A DNA stretch of 64,000 bases from CBFHWU01 sp965659665 (GTDB lineage: Bacteria; Bacteroidota; Bacteroidia; Flavobacteriales; Flavobacteriaceae). Below are positions 1 through 9,202 of this stretch, piece by piece. The position numbers and the translations under genes are program-made. The stretch covers positions 1 to 64,000 of the forward strand of contig CBFHWU010000027.1 of assembly GCA_965659665.1 (NCBI GenBank), in the 5' to 3' direction. A model generated the notes under the pieces. That model was not told where the DNA came from, did no database searches, and worked only from the letters and a program-made list of their open reading frames with translations. The stretch's first letter is position 1. Each line of letters starts with the position of its first letter.

Positions 1-1
1 C

Positions 2-253
2 AGTGCCATACTAACAGCCCAAACCCTAACAGGTACCCACTTGCAAGACCAAAATAGGGTGTCTTTTACAAACAGCGATGTCAATACAAACTTTGCAGAA
101 CCCTTGGTGGAGAAACCATAGAGGCGACATACCTCCCCTTAAAGCAGTTCTGCAGGGATCGACTTGTATGATAATGCCAATAGTACCAAAATATATATAC
201 GTCATGGTAAGCATTTTGTGAGAGGTACACTCCAAGCTATGGGGCGACGCTAA
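2..253 (+). pseudogene. possible decayed gene fragment (two compensating frameshifts)
   Basis: Reading the plus strand gives coding-like peptide in three consecutive pieces. The first runs from position 2 to a stop at 119-121 and includes RVSFTNSDVNTNFAEP. The second is in another frame, about 103-171, and includes ATYLPLKQFCRDRL. The third returns to the first frame, about 170-253, and includes KIYIRHGKHFVRG before a TAA at 251-253. The frame leaves and returns, as expected of a gene broken by two small indels. I do not recognise the family, and the 5' part lies outside the window. The pieces are short, so chance is possible. Confidence 0.3.
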
Positions 254-631
254 AAGAACCAATTCAATTTGGATTTCTTGTCTATAGTAGCCGCTTTTTT
301 GTGTACAAATAGTTACGATTACAAGAAACTAAAATTCGTTTAAGTTATTCCCAATGTATAAGTTGAAATGGTTCAATGGATGGTTTTAAGGTTAAATAGT
401 AAGACCAAGTTAAACGTTTCTTACCGATTTATTTTGAGGGCCATAGTCCAAAAGTGTTCACATTTATTGGTCATGGACAAATTCTTTGCAAAAACATGTT
501 ATCTGACAAAAAATTCAGTAATTTTGCTTCAAAAGTATTTGGTAATTTTTGTTTTCAATTTACTTTATGTCAAGTAATTAGAAAAAAAACACTTTTTTCC
601 TTGCCCATTTATTTAAATAAAAAAGAAGAAG
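254..631. other. AT-rich intergenic region with nothing recognised
   Basis: This is 378 bases between the possible gene debris and the aldo/keto reductase start. Only short open frames of about 70 codons are present, without family resemblance or a plausible start context. I see no convincing TAnnTTTG promoter element directly before 632, no tRNA and no strong terminator. Confidence 0.5.
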
Positions 632-1666
632 ATGAGATATTCGCATATCCCTCATACCGATATTAAGGTGAGTAAAATATGTTTGGGAACGATGACCTTT
701 GGGAATCAGAACACTTCTGAAGAAGCATTTGATCAAATGGATTATGCTTTGAGCAATGGGATTAATTTTTTTGATACTGCCGAGTTATACCCCGTTCCAG
801 CCAATGCAAATACCTATGCCGATACAGAAAGAATAATCGGAAATTGGTTTCATAAAAGAGGGAACAGAAAAGAGGTTGTTTTGGCGAGCAAAATAGCAGG
901 TCCTGGGTCTTATACTTCGCATATAAGAACCTCGGGTTTTACACCAAGTTCAATTCGAGAAGCCGTACACGGGAGCCTAACACGACTTCAAACCGATTAT
1001 ATTGATTTATATCAAATACATTGGCCTGATCGTTCAACTAATTTTTTTGGAAAGCGAGATTTCAGTGTTGATCCTGATGAAGAATGGACAGATAATTTTG
1101 AACAAATTTTAGAAACGCTAAACGAACTTATCGATTCGGGTAAAATACGACAAATTGGGCTTTCCAATGAAAATCCATGGGGAGTGATGCGTTATTTAGA
1201 ATTGGCACGCAAAGGATACCCTCGTATGGTGACTATTCAAAATCCATATTCATTGCTCAACCGACTGTTCGAGGTAGGTAATGCAGAAATTAGTATTCGG
1301 GAAAAGATAGGGTTATTGGCTTATTCGCCAATGGCCTTTGGGTTATTGTCGGGAAAATATCGAAATGGAGCCTTGCCCGAAAAAAGTCGATTAGCACTAT
1401 TCCCTCGTATGAAGCGATACAGCAGTGTGCAGTGCCAAGAAGCGATTGAAAAATATTATGATATTGCCCAAAGATTAGGGTGTACGTTAGCTCAATTATC
1501 GCTGTCATTTGTTACCGACAGAGATTTTGTAACTTCTAATATTATAGGGGCAACAACTATGGCCCAACTCAAAGAAAATAGGGGTTCCATAGATGTTCAA
1601 TTATCATCAGAAACTTTGGATGAAATTAATGAAGTTCACAACGCTATACCGAATCCAGCGCCCTAA
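632..1666 (+). CDS. tas: NADP(H)-dependent aldo/keto reductase, Tas family
   Basis: This 344-residue cytosolic oxidoreductase resembles E. coli Tas along its whole length (about 346 residues there). It starts MRYSHIPHTDIKVSKICLG, followed by GTMTFGNQN and the catalytic Asp/Tyr stretch FFDTAELYPVP at about 47-57. LYQIHWPDR (about 127-135) carries the active-site His region, and TIQNPYSLLNR and IIGATTMAQL are conserved further on. The family reduces aldehydes and ketones with NADPH as a TIM barrel. The physiological substrate is not deducible. The ATG at 632 gives the family N-terminus. Its stop overlaps the stop of convergent radA by 4 bp. Confidence 0.9.
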   Translation: MRYSHIPHTDIKVSKICLGTMTFGNQNTSEEAFDQMDYALSNGINFFDTAELYPVPANANTYADTERIIGNWFHKRGNRKEVVLASKIAGPGSYTSHIRTSGFTPSSIREAVHGSLTRLQTDYIDLYQIHWPDRSTNFFGKRDFSVDPDEEWTDNFEQILETLNELIDSGKIRQIGLSNENPWGVMRYLELARKGYPRMVTIQNPYSLLNRLFEVGNAEISIREKIGLLAYSPMAFGLLSGKYRNGALPEKSRLALFPRMKRYSSVQCQEAIEKYYDIAQRLGCTLAQLSLSFVTDRDFVTSNIIGATTMAQLKENRGSIDVQLSSETLDEINEVHNAIPNPAP

Positions 1667-3015
1667 AAAATGAGCGTTACCACCTCCTTCAGAGTTTCTG
1701 ATATTTTCACTTCTATTTGTGCCGTGGCGGTCTTTGATTTTTGAGCAGTAACCATAGATTCGAAGCCAAGTTTTTCGGCTTCTTGTACCCTAATATCTAC
1801 TTTAGGAACATTTCTGAGCTCACCAGAAAGTCCAATTTCAGCAGCAAAGCACAGGCCTTTAGGAATAACAATATCTAAGCTACTCGATAAAATGGCCATG
1901 GCTACTGCCAAATCCAAAGCAGGATCTTCGATTCGAATTCCTCCTGCAATATTCAAAAAAACATCTTTAGAACCCAATTTAAATCCTGCACGTTTTTCTA
2001 ACACCGCTAAGAGCATATTGAGTCGTTTGGAATTAAACCCTGTACAACTTCTTTGAGGGGTTCCATACACTGCGGTACTGACCAATGCTTGCACTTCGAT
2101 GAGCATGGGACGAACTCCCTCGACGGTTGCTGCTATGGCATGTCCACTAAGTTGGCTACTTTGGTTGGAAATAAGTAATTCACTAGGATTAGCAATAGGG
2201 CGTAGTCCACGAGATTCCATTTCATAGATTCCCAATTCAGAGGTCGAACCAAACCTGTTTTTTGGGGCCCTAATAATACGATACATATGATTGCGATCGC
2301 CTTCAAAATGAAGTACCGTATCCACCATATGTTCTAAAATTTTGGGTCCTGCGATGAGTCCATCTTTGGTGATATGCCCTACCAATAATACAGGAATATG
2401 ACTTTCTTTGGCAAGAGTTAATAATTCAGAAGTACATTCTCGAATTTGGGATACACTACCTGCACTACTGTCGATGGACTGTGTGTGTAAAGTTTGAATG
2501 GAATCAATAATGAGTACATTAGGTTCTATTTGAGCAATTTGAGCAAAAATTCGCTGGGTATTGGTTTCGTTAAGGATATAGCACTTTGAGGAGTTATTTT
2601 TGATACGTTCACTTCTCAGTTTAATTTGCTGGGCACTTTCTTCTCCAGAAACATAGAGTACTTTTTGTGGGAGTTGAAGTGCGACCTGCAAAAGCAGTGT
2701 AGATTTACCAATTCCGGGTTCCCCACCCAAAAGAATGATAGATCCAGGAACAATTCCTCCGCCCAAAACTCGGTCGAGTTCTTGATCAAAAGTACTGATA
2801 CGAATATGATCATCGGCTTGAATATCTTTTAATAATTGAGGACGTGTCCTTGATGATCCAGGTTTTTCCTTGCCTTTCCATACGGGGTGAGGTTCTTTTT
2901 TAAGGACTTCTTCCGTGATGGTATTCCATTCTTTACAAGCATTACATTGCCCTTGCCATTTTGCGTACTGTGCGCCACAATTTTTACAAAAAAAAGATGT
3001 TTTGACTTGTGCCAT
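1663..3015 (-). CDS. radA: DNA repair protein RadA
   Basis: This 450-residue RecA-related helicase promotes branch migration in recombinational repair. A zinc finger is formed by C10, C13, C24 and C27 (FFCKNCG and CNACKEW). The Walker A motif GGEPGIGKST lies near residue 97, the RadA-specific KNRFG motif near 250, and a Lon-protease-like domain with GGIRIEDPALDLAVA follows at the C-terminus. Length and domain order are normal for RadA. It is the last gene of a minus-strand run panC-panD-flippase-radA, with a 12-bp gap from the flippase. It ends tail-to-tail with tas using a shared CTAA, TAG on this strand and TAA on the other. Confidence 0.96.
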   Translation of the reverse strand: MAQVKTSFFCKNCGAQYAKWQGQCNACKEWNTITEEVLKKEPHPVWKGKEKPGSSRTRPQLLKDIQADDHIRISTFDQELDRVLGGGIVPGSIILLGGEPGIGKSTLLLQVALQLPQKVLYVSGEESAQQIKLRSERIKNNSSKCYILNETNTQRIFAQIAQIEPNVLIIDSIQTLHTQSIDSSAGSVSQIRECTSELLTLAKESHIPVLLVGHITKDGLIAGPKILEHMVDTVLHFEGDRNHMYRIIRAPKNRFGSTSELGIYEMESRGLRPIANPSELLISNQSSQLSGHAIAATVEGVRPMLIEVQALVSTAVYGTPQRSCTGFNSKRLNMLLAVLEKRAGFKLGSKDVFLNIAGGIRIEDPALDLAVAMAILSSSLDIVIPKGLCFAAEIGLSGELRNVPKVDIRVQEAEKLGFESMVTAQKSKTATAQIEVKISETLKEVVTLIF

Positions 3016-3027
3016 ATTCGAATATAC

Positions 3028-3996
3028 TTATTTATTTCGGTTCACAAGAGGGAGCAAAAAAAATGATATTCCACCAAAGAGAACGATCATAACCGTTTGA
3101 GAAGACCAAATTATCCATCCAAAAGCTAAGGCAATTTCTGAGGAAACTTCAAATTTTACTAAAACGGTAGAGACGGCAACAGGATATAATCCAATTCCTC
3201 CGTTGGTTGCCGACATGGCCAATCCGCCAGCAATAAATGCAAGTACAATTGCCGCCAAAGAAACATCAAAGGGTTCGCCAATACTGAACTTAATGACCCA
3301 AAACATAGATAAATACATTACCCAAATAAAGAGGGAATGGGCAATAAAAACCCCTTTTTTAGGAATTTTAAAAACGGCTAAAACGCCATCTTTTAATCCA
3401 TTAAATAAAGATATAAGACGTTTTATTTTACGGGGTTTAATTTTTAAAATATAACGAATCAATATAATTGTGAGTCCGATTAGAAGCACAATTCCCCAAA
3501 TAAACAAGGAGGAAAAAGTTGTTTTTTCTTTTTTAAATAAGTCAAGAATGATTTCAGCTTGTAACCCCAGTCCTATTCCCACTAAAGATAAAAGTATAGC
3601 AAGGTCAATAATTCTTTCGGCGACGATAGTTCCAAATCCTTTTTCGAAAGGAACTTTTTCGTAGGCATTTAGTGCGGTAGCACGAAGAAGTTCACCTGAT
3701 CTTGGAATACCCAAATTAGACAAATAGGATATCATCACGGTCAAAACACGATTGATCGGTTTTGTGGTATAGCCTAAAGGTTCTAACATTAACTTCCAGC
3801 GATAAGCTCTGGATAAATGACTTAACAATCCAAAAAAAACAGAGAGTATTACAAAATTATAATCGGCAGCTTTCATATAGCTTATTACGAGTTTTCTTTC
3901 TTCATTAGTAGTACTCTGGTAAGCAAATACAAGAAAGAAAACCCCAATAGCTAGAGGAAGAATTTTTTTTAATAAAGAAAGGATAGAGGACAGCAA
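3028..3996 (-). CDS. lysylphosphatidylglycerol synthase TM-region / flippase-like membrane protein
   Basis: This is a 322-residue polytopic inner-membrane protein with about eight hydrophobic segments. It resembles the UPF0104/YbhN family, related to the membrane half of MprF lysylphosphatidylglycerol synthases. Family-like stretches include LSNLGIPRSGELLRA (about 92-106) and GGLAMSATNGGIGLYP (about 256-271). No soluble aminoacyl-transfer domain is present, so lipid aminoacylation is not implied. A lipid or glycolipid transport role is inferred from the family only. It lies between panD (5-bp gap) and radA in one transcription unit. Confidence 0.8.
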   Translation of the reverse strand: MLSSILSLLKKILPLAIGVFFLVFAYQSTTNEERKLVISYMKAADYNFVILSVFFGLLSHLSRAYRWKLMLEPLGYTTKPINRVLTVMISYLSNLGIPRSGELLRATALNAYEKVPFEKGFGTIVAERIIDLAILLSLVGIGLGLQAEIILDLFKKEKTTFSSLFIWGIVLLIGLTIILIRYILKIKPRKIKRLISLFNGLKDGVLAVFKIPKKGVFIAHSLFIWVMYLSMFWVIKFSIGEPFDVSLAAIVLAFIAGGLAMSATNGGIGLYPVAVSTVLVKFEVSSEIALAFGWIIWSSQTVMIVLFGGISFFLLPLVNRNK

Positions 3997-4001
3997 TAAA
4001 G

Positions 4002-4352
4002 TTAATTAAGAAGGTTGGTATGGGTATCGGGAAAGATAAGTTTAGGGGAATATTTTTTAGCCTCTTCAGGGGTCATAGAAGCATAACTGATGATAATGAT
4101 GACATCTCCTTTTTGTACTTTACGGGCAGCAGGCCCATTAAGTGTAATTTCACCACTTTTGGGAGTGCCCTCAATAACATAAGTTTCAAGGCGCTCACCA
4201 TTATTAAGATTAACAACTTGAACTTTTTCGCCTGCAATAATAGCTGAGGCTTCAAGTAGTAGGGGATCAACAGTAATGCTTCCGATATAATTGAGCTCAG
4301 CTCCAGTAACGGTTACACGGTGGATTTTAGATTTAAGCACTTCAATTAACAT
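4002..4352 (-). CDS. panD: aspartate 1-decarboxylase precursor
   Basis: PanD converts L-aspartate to beta-alanine for pantothenate and CoA. The 116-residue proenzyme begins [18 protein letters not shown], with the self-processing site at Gly24-Ser25 in YIGSITVD. Cleavage there gives the pyruvoyl cofactor. The catalytic region includes YVIEG and [12 protein letters not shown]. The length is the family norm. It follows panC by 13 bp on the same strand, so the two enzymes that supply and use beta-alanine are co-expressed. Confidence 0.97.
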   Translation of the reverse strand: MLIEVLKSKIHRVTVTGAELNYIGSITVDPLLLEASAIIAGEKVQVVNLNNGERLETYVIEGTPKSGEITLNGPAARKVQKGDVIIIISYASMTPEEAKKYSPKLIFPDTHTNLLN

Positions 4353-4365
4353 GGAACAAATATAA

Positions 4366-5214
4366 CTAATTTAAGGCCATATTATCGATCAATCGTATTC
4401 CTTGCACATGCACTGCAATAAAGGCTCTGTATTTGGTATTAGGGTTTAATTTTTGAGAAATCTGTAACGATTTAGCGTCAGCAATTTCAAAATAATCTAA
4501 GCGAAACCCCTCAACTTTGTTAAGTTGTTTAGTGATTTGTTTTTTAATTTCGTTGGGTGTTGAAGTATGCAATAGTTGAATGCTATGTTGCAATAATTGA
4601 TATATAATTTTTGCTTGTTTTCTATTGTGTTGGGTTAGTCTTTGATTCCTAGAGCTCATAGCTAGTCCACTTTCTTCTCTTAAAATGGGACATGGAATAA
4701 TTTGAACAGGGTATTTTTTGATTGCAACAAGTTTTTTGATGATTTGAAGTTGTTGGTAATCTTTCTCACCAAAGTACGCTCTATGCGGCATAAAAAGATC
4801 AAAAAACTTACCTACGATATGTCCAACCCCTTGAAAATGATCTTTTCGAGACTGTCCTTCCATCATCATATCAAGTCCTTGAAAATCGTATTGAGGAAGC
4901 TTTTCATGATCAGCATACATTGTTTTTACATCAGGGATAAACACATTAATGTTTTTTGAAATGGAATAAATAAGTTCTAGGTCTTGGTTAGTGGTTTTAG
5001 GATAATTCATCAAATCATTTTGATCATCAAATTGAGTGGGATTAACAAAAATAGTGACCCAAGTTTGATCATTTTCGGCAACACTTTTACAAATTAAAGA
5101 TAAATGTCCGTTATGTAAAGCCCCCATTGTTGGAACAAGGCCAATATGTTCTCCCCTTTTTTTTTGCTTGTTAAGTGTTTTTTGAAGTTCAGTCAGTGAC
5201 AAGTACGATGGCAT
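4366..5214 (-). CDS. panC: pantoate--beta-alanine ligase (pantothenate synthetase)
   Basis: PanC condenses pantoate with beta-alanine, using ATP, to make pantothenate. The 282-residue protein has the nucleotide-binding stretch [16 protein letters not shown] with the HxGH signature (about 22-37). It continues with [10 protein letters not shown], the [12 protein letters not shown] segment and the KMSKS-like SGLAMSSRN near 180. It is the first gene of the panC-panD-flippase-radA unit and is divergent from the glycogen synthase-like gene. The 90 bp between them must hold both promoters. Confidence 0.97.
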   Translation of the reverse strand: MPSYLSLTELQKTLNKQKKRGEHIGLVPTMGALHNGHLSLICKSVAENDQTWVTIFVNPTQFDDQNDLMNYPKTTNQDLELIYSISKNINVFIPDVKTMYADHEKLPQYDFQGLDMMMEGQSRKDHFQGVGHIVGKFFDLFMPHRAYFGEKDYQQLQIIKKLVAIKKYPVQIIPCPILREESGLAMSSRNQRLTQHNRKQAKIIYQLLQHSIQLLHTSTPNEIKKQITKQLNKVEGFRLDYFEIADAKSLQISQKLNPNTKYRAFIAVHVQGIRLIDNMALN

Positions 5215-5274
5215 TTTAGAAAAAATTAACAGCTTATATTAAATTATAAATAAGTTAAATCGGCATAAATTTAG

Positions 5275-5282
5275 TAATTTTG
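5275..5282 (+). promoter_or_regulatory. candidate -7 element TAnnTTTG before the glycogen synthase-like gene
   Basis: TAATTTTG matches the Bacteroidetes -7 consensus TAnnTTTG and ends 22 bp before the first ATG at 5305. No good TTTG -33 element lies about 19-20 bp upstream, so the assignment rests on the -7 box and position alone. Confidence 0.45.
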
Positions 5283-5304
5283 CATTCTCACAGCATTAAT
5301 TTGC

Positions 5305-6120
5305 ATGAATAAAAGTATTATGGTGGATAAAAAGATATTGTACATATCGTCAGAAGTTGTGCCCTATCTCCCCGAATCAGAATTGTCAATCACATCATTT
5401 TCAATTCCAAAAATGGTTAATGAACGCGGTGGTCAAACACGCATTTTTATTCCAAAATATGGAGTTATTAATGAGCGAAGACATCAGTTGCACGAAGTTA
5501 TTCGTTTGTCAGGGATGAATTTATTAATCAATGACATTGACATGCCTTTAATTATTAAGGTAGCATCAATCCCAAAGGAACGAATGCAAGTTTATTTTAT
5601 TGATAATGAAGAATATTTTAAAGGACGCGGTTTGTTTCAAAAAGAAGGTAAGCTTTTTGAAGATAATGAAGAAAGAGCTGTTTTTTTTGCGAAAGGAGTT
5701 ATCGAAACTGTAAAAAAATTAAATTGGTCCCCTGATATTATTCATGCCCATGGATGGATCGCCTCATTAGTCCCACTTTACTGTAAAGAGTACTATAAAG
5801 ACGAGCCGCTGTTGGCCAATACTAAAGTAGTAACCTCTTTTTATGAGCCAGAATTTGATGGTAACCTCAGAGGGGACTTTGTAAAAAAAATAGCTTTTGA
5901 CGGAATAGATAAAAATAAACTTGATGCATTAAAAAAACCTTCTCATACGGCTCTTATGAAAATCGCTGTCGAACACTCTGATGGGGTCATTATTGCTTCT
6001 GCCAAAATAAATAATGAGCTTAGAGAAACCATTTCGATAAGTAATAAACCCGTACTGAGTAGTAGTCAAGTTTCAGATTCATTAGATGCCTACGAAGATT
6101 TTTACCAAAACAAGATTTAA
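5305..6120 (+). CDS. short glycogen/starch synthase-like protein (N-terminal GT5 domain only)
   Basis: This 271-residue protein matches only the N-terminal ADP-glucose glycogen synthase domain. Examples are ILYISSEVVPYLPE (about 10-23), MVNERGGQTRIFIP and DIIHAHGWIASLVPLY (about 149-164). It ends before the C-terminal GT-B domain that completes the nucleotide-sugar site, so glycogen synthase activity is doubtful. Flavobacteria commonly carry such a short version next to a DUF4270 gene, as here (11-bp gap), so this is a family form rather than a local truncation. The start is uncertain: ATG 5305 or ATG 5320 (MVDKKILY), the latter closer to relatives as I recall them. Confidence 0.75.
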   Translation: MNKSIMVDKKILYISSEVVPYLPESELSITSFSIPKMVNERGGQTRIFIPKYGVINERRHQLHEVIRLSGMNLLINDIDMPLIIKVASIPKERMQVYFIDNEEYFKGRGLFQKEGKLFEDNEERAVFFAKGVIETVKKLNWSPDIIHAHGWIASLVPLYCKEYYKDEPLLANTKVVTSFYEPEFDGNLRGDFVKKIAFDGIDKNKLDALKKPSHTALMKIAVEHSDGVIIASAKINNELRETISISNKPVLSSSQVSDSLDAYEDFYQNKI

Positions 6121-6131
6121 TTCACTAGTTC

Positions 6132-7946
6132 ATGACGTTCCTCAATAAAACCCAAATCTTTGCTGTACTCTTCATAGCACTAACCGCATCGTGTTCAAAA
6201 GATTTTAGTGATGTTGGGCGATCCGTTTTACCAGATGATATGTATTTATCGTCTCGTACGACTTATCCTTTAACTTTGACCCACCACTCCATTGATGTTT
6301 TTCGAACCGATAACCTCCCACTATATCAATTAGGGACCTATCAAGATCCTATATTCGGATCTACGGAAGCAGTTTTTAATACTCAACTCACTTTATCTTC
6401 CTTAAACCCAAGCTTTGGGAGTGTTAGTCAGTCCTCAGAAGATGAACGAGAACATACAGACGAGAGTCTTAAGCAAGAACAAGAGACAGTAACTGCCGTT
6501 TGGCTTGAAATACCATTTTTTAATAACCAAAATGATGCTGATGGAGATGGTGTAATTGATACATTTGATGTAGATAGTACCACCATAGAATCCGATTCTG
6601 ATGGAGATGGGCTTACTGATATATATGAATCCAGAAATGGACTAAACCCATTGGAACAGGATACGGATGGAGATGGAATTTTGGATGCTGATGACGAAGA
6701 TACTACCCATCCTGATTTAGGAACAAATCAATATGATATTGATTCTTTATTTGGAAATCATGATCAAACCTTTCACCTCAAAATAGAAAAACTTTCCTAT
6801 TTTTTAAGAGAACTTGATCTTGATGATAATTTTGAAAAAACCCAAGCGTATTATTCAGATCGTGAATTTATGCAGAATTTTACTGATGGTGTTTTTTTTG
6901 ATGATCAGATCACTATAAATAAAAATGAGCTCACCTTCAATTACAAAGAGGATGATCCTGACACGGAGGATGTCGATGAAACAGAGCTTATAGAAACACG
7001 CTTAAGTCCCAGAATACGCGTTCCATTAACGCCTAGTTTTTTTCAGGAAAACATCCTTGATCTTGAGGGAGAGGAGGAATTTTCTTCTTTAAATTCATTT
7101 AAAACACATTTAAGAGGGTTAGTAATTAGTACCTCAAATTTACAGAGTCCATTGCTATTGTTATTAAATTTTGATGCTGCTCAAATTAATATTGAGTATA
7201 CCTACAAAAAACTTGATAATAATGATACTTCCGAAGACTTGACAGATGATACCGTTGAGGATACCGATGGAGTTTTTACGATTCCATTCGCACCTCGAGT
7301 TCGTTCTAATACTATAATCCGTACTACTGGTTTTTCGAGTCCAGTAGTAGAAGCATTAACAAATACCCAGCCAGTTACAAGAGCCTATCTTAAAGGAGGA
7401 CTTGGAGTTTTTAATGAAATAGAACTCTTCAAAGATGCTGAAGGGAATGATTATTTAGAATCATTCAGAGAAAATACATGGCTGATTAACGAGGCAAATT
7501 TAATTTTTTATGTGGATCGACTAGCCATGGATGCAGCGGACTTGCAAGAACCTTATCGATTGTACTTGTATAATGCCGAAACGGGAGAGCCTTTAACAGA
7601 TCATTTAATAGATGTAACAAATTCAAGTAAAAGATCAGGAAATAAAATAATTCATAGCGGGTATGCCGTGAAAAATGATAATGACGAAATAACCTCATAC
7701 AAAATTCGAATTACGGAACATCTTAGCAATATTTTACGTGAAGAAACCGCCGAAAACACAAAACTACGTTTGGTGGTATCTTCAGATATCAATAATACGG
7801 CTACAACTTCTGTGATACTTCCTGACGAAATAATCATTCCGTCGTCAAGTCTAGTGAATCCATTTGGGACTATACTTCATGGACCCGAAAGTGAAAATGA
7901 AGCTATGCGTGTGATGCTTGAGATATTTTATACCGATATTAATTAA
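6132..7946 (+). CDS. DUF4270 lipoprotein with Asp-rich type-3-repeat insert
   Basis: This 604-residue exported lipoprotein has a signal ending LTASCSKD, with lipidated Cys21. SVLPDDMYLSSRTTYPL follows, typical of DUF4270, an outer-membrane-associated Bacteroidetes family of unknown function. Residues about 134-195 hold an acidic insert with DADGDGVIDTFDVD, DSDGDGLTDIYES and DTDGDGILDADDED. These resemble thrombospondin type-3 calcium-binding repeats. The remaining beta-rich sequence (for example VEALTNTQPVTRAYLKGG) resumes the family pattern. It lies 11 bp after the glycogen synthase-like gene, so co-transcription is likely. Its stop shares TTAA with convergent kbl. Confidence 0.85.
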   Translation: MTFLNKTQIFAVLFIALTASCSKDFSDVGRSVLPDDMYLSSRTTYPLTLTHHSIDVFRTDNLPLYQLGTYQDPIFGSTEAVFNTQLTLSSLNPSFGSVSQSSEDEREHTDESLKQEQETVTAVWLEIPFFNNQNDADGDGVIDTFDVDSTTIESDSDGDGLTDIYESRNGLNPLEQDTDGDGILDADDEDTTHPDLGTNQYDIDSLFGNHDQTFHLKIEKLSYFLRELDLDDNFEKTQAYYSDREFMQNFTDGVFFDDQITINKNELTFNYKEDDPDTEDVDETELIETRLSPRIRVPLTPSFFQENILDLEGEEEFSSLNSFKTHLRGLVISTSNLQSPLLLLLNFDAAQINIEYTYKKLDNNDTSEDLTDDTVEDTDGVFTIPFAPRVRSNTIIRTTGFSSPVVEALTNTQPVTRAYLKGGLGVFNEIELFKDAEGNDYLESFRENTWLINEANLIFYVDRLAMDAADLQEPYRLYLYNAETGEPLTDHLIDVTNSSKRSGNKIIHSGYAVKNDNDEITSYKIRITEHLSNILREETAENTKLRLVVSSDINNTATTSVILPDEIIIPSSSLVNPFGTILHGPESENEAMRVMLEIFYTDIN

Positions 7947-9136
7947 GACGATATTACTCCCAATTTTTTCCCCACTTTGCAAAAACAACGCACGAGTGTC
8001 TCTATTTGTTTCTTAGTGTGACAGGCTGATAATTGTACCCTGATACGTGCTTGACCTTTAGGCACTACTGGAAAAGAAAAGCCTACGACATAAATCCCTT
8101 GAGTCAATAATTGATGAGCCATTTCTTTGGCAAGATGATCATCATAAAGCATAATGGGTACGATTGGGTGATTTCCTTTTTTGATATCAAACCCTGCATG
8201 CGTCATTTTGCTTCTAAATAAGCGAGTATTTTCTTTTAGTCGATTTAAGGGTTTTTGGCTTGATTCTAAAAGATCTAAAACGGCTAAAGATGCTCCCACA
8301 ATAGGTGGGGCCAAAGTGTTAGAAAACAGATAAGGTCTTGAAGTTTGTCGAAGTACATCTATTATTTCTTTTGGACCACAAGTAAATCCTCCAGATGCAC
8401 CCCCTAGCGCTTTTCCTAAAGTTCCGGTCATAAGATCAATTTGGGACATTACTTTTTTTTCTTCATGTGTGCCACGTCCATTTGGTCCAACAATTCCTGT
8501 TGCATGACATTCATCTGTCATTACCAGCGCATCATAGGTTTTAGCTAATTGACTTATGATATCAAGTTGCGCCAATGTACCATCCATCGAAAAGACGCCA
8601 TCAGTAACAATAATTTTGGAGCGACATCCTTGAGCAGCTTTCAGCTGACGCTCCAGATCTTCCATATCGTTGTGATAATAACGAAAGCGTTGTGCTTTGC
8701 ACAAACGAATTCCGTCGATTATAGAGGCATGGTTTAAACTATCGCTGATGATTGCATCTTCAGCGTCAAATAAGGGTTCGAACAAACCGCCATTGGCATC
8801 AAAAGCAGCTGCATATAATATACAATCTTCTGTTCCTAAAAATGCAGCTAAACGCTCCTCTAATTGGCGGTGAATATCTTGTGTTCCGCATATAAAACGA
8901 ACAGAAGCCATACCAAAACCTCGTTCATCAAGAGTTTTTTTGGCAGCCTCAATCACGGACGGATCATTTGCTAATCCTAAATAATTATTGGCACAAAAAT
9001 TAAGTACTTCTTGATTTTTATTAACGACAACAGCCGCTTGTTGTGCAGATTTAATCGAATGTTCATATTTAAAACGACCATTTTCATGAATTTCAGATAA
9101 GGTCAATAACATTCTTTTTTTAATAGATTCGTTCAT
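7943..9136 (-). CDS. kbl: glycine C-acetyltransferase (2-amino-3-ketobutyrate CoA ligase)
   Basis: Kbl is a PLP enzyme that splits 2-amino-3-oxobutyrate with CoA into glycine and acetyl-CoA, the second step of threonine catabolism. Starting at ATG 9136 (MNESIKKRML) gives 397 residues, matching the family. An upstream in-frame ATG at 9199 would add 21 residues unlike relatives. Visible motifs are FCANNYLGLANDP, FICGTQDIHRQLE, DSLNHASIIDGIRL, TDECHATGIVG and the PLP-lysine stretch TGTLGKALGGASGG. It is divergent from tdh with 66 bp between the starts, so both steps of the pathway probably share a control region. Confidence 0.95.
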   Translation of the reverse strand: MNESIKKRMLLTLSEIHENGRFKYEHSIKSAQQAAVVVNKNQEVLNFCANNYLGLANDPSVIEAAKKTLDERGFGMASVRFICGTQDIHRQLEERLAAFLGTEDCILYAAAFDANGGLFEPLFDAEDAIISDSLNHASIIDGIRLCKAQRFRYYHNDMEDLERQLKAAQGCRSKIIVTDGVFSMDGTLAQLDIISQLAKTYDALVMTDECHATGIVGPNGRGTHEEKKVMSQIDLMTGTLGKALGGASGGFTCGPKEIIDVLRQTSRPYLFSNTLAPPIVGASLAVLDLLESSQKPLNRLKENTRLFRSKMTHAGFDIKKGNHPIVPIMLYDDHLAKEMAHQLLTQGIYVVGFSFPVVPKGQARIRVQLSACHTKKQIETLVRCFCKVGKKLGVISS

Positions 9137-9202
9137 AATTAATATTTCTATTGTAAATTTCGGAATAAAAGTAGTAAAAACCCCATTAATTATTAACAAT
9201 AT

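Noticed and set aside
26..262. A 78-codon minus-strand open frame at the left edge
   Set aside because: It has no family resemblance, is rich in unlikely residues, and is antisense to more coding-like plus-strand peptide pieces.
368..666. Two overlapping frames of about 70 codons before tas
   Set aside because: Composition is AT-driven and there is no recognisable motif. A short KWFN peptide near 370 recalls cold-shock proteins, but nothing after it matches.
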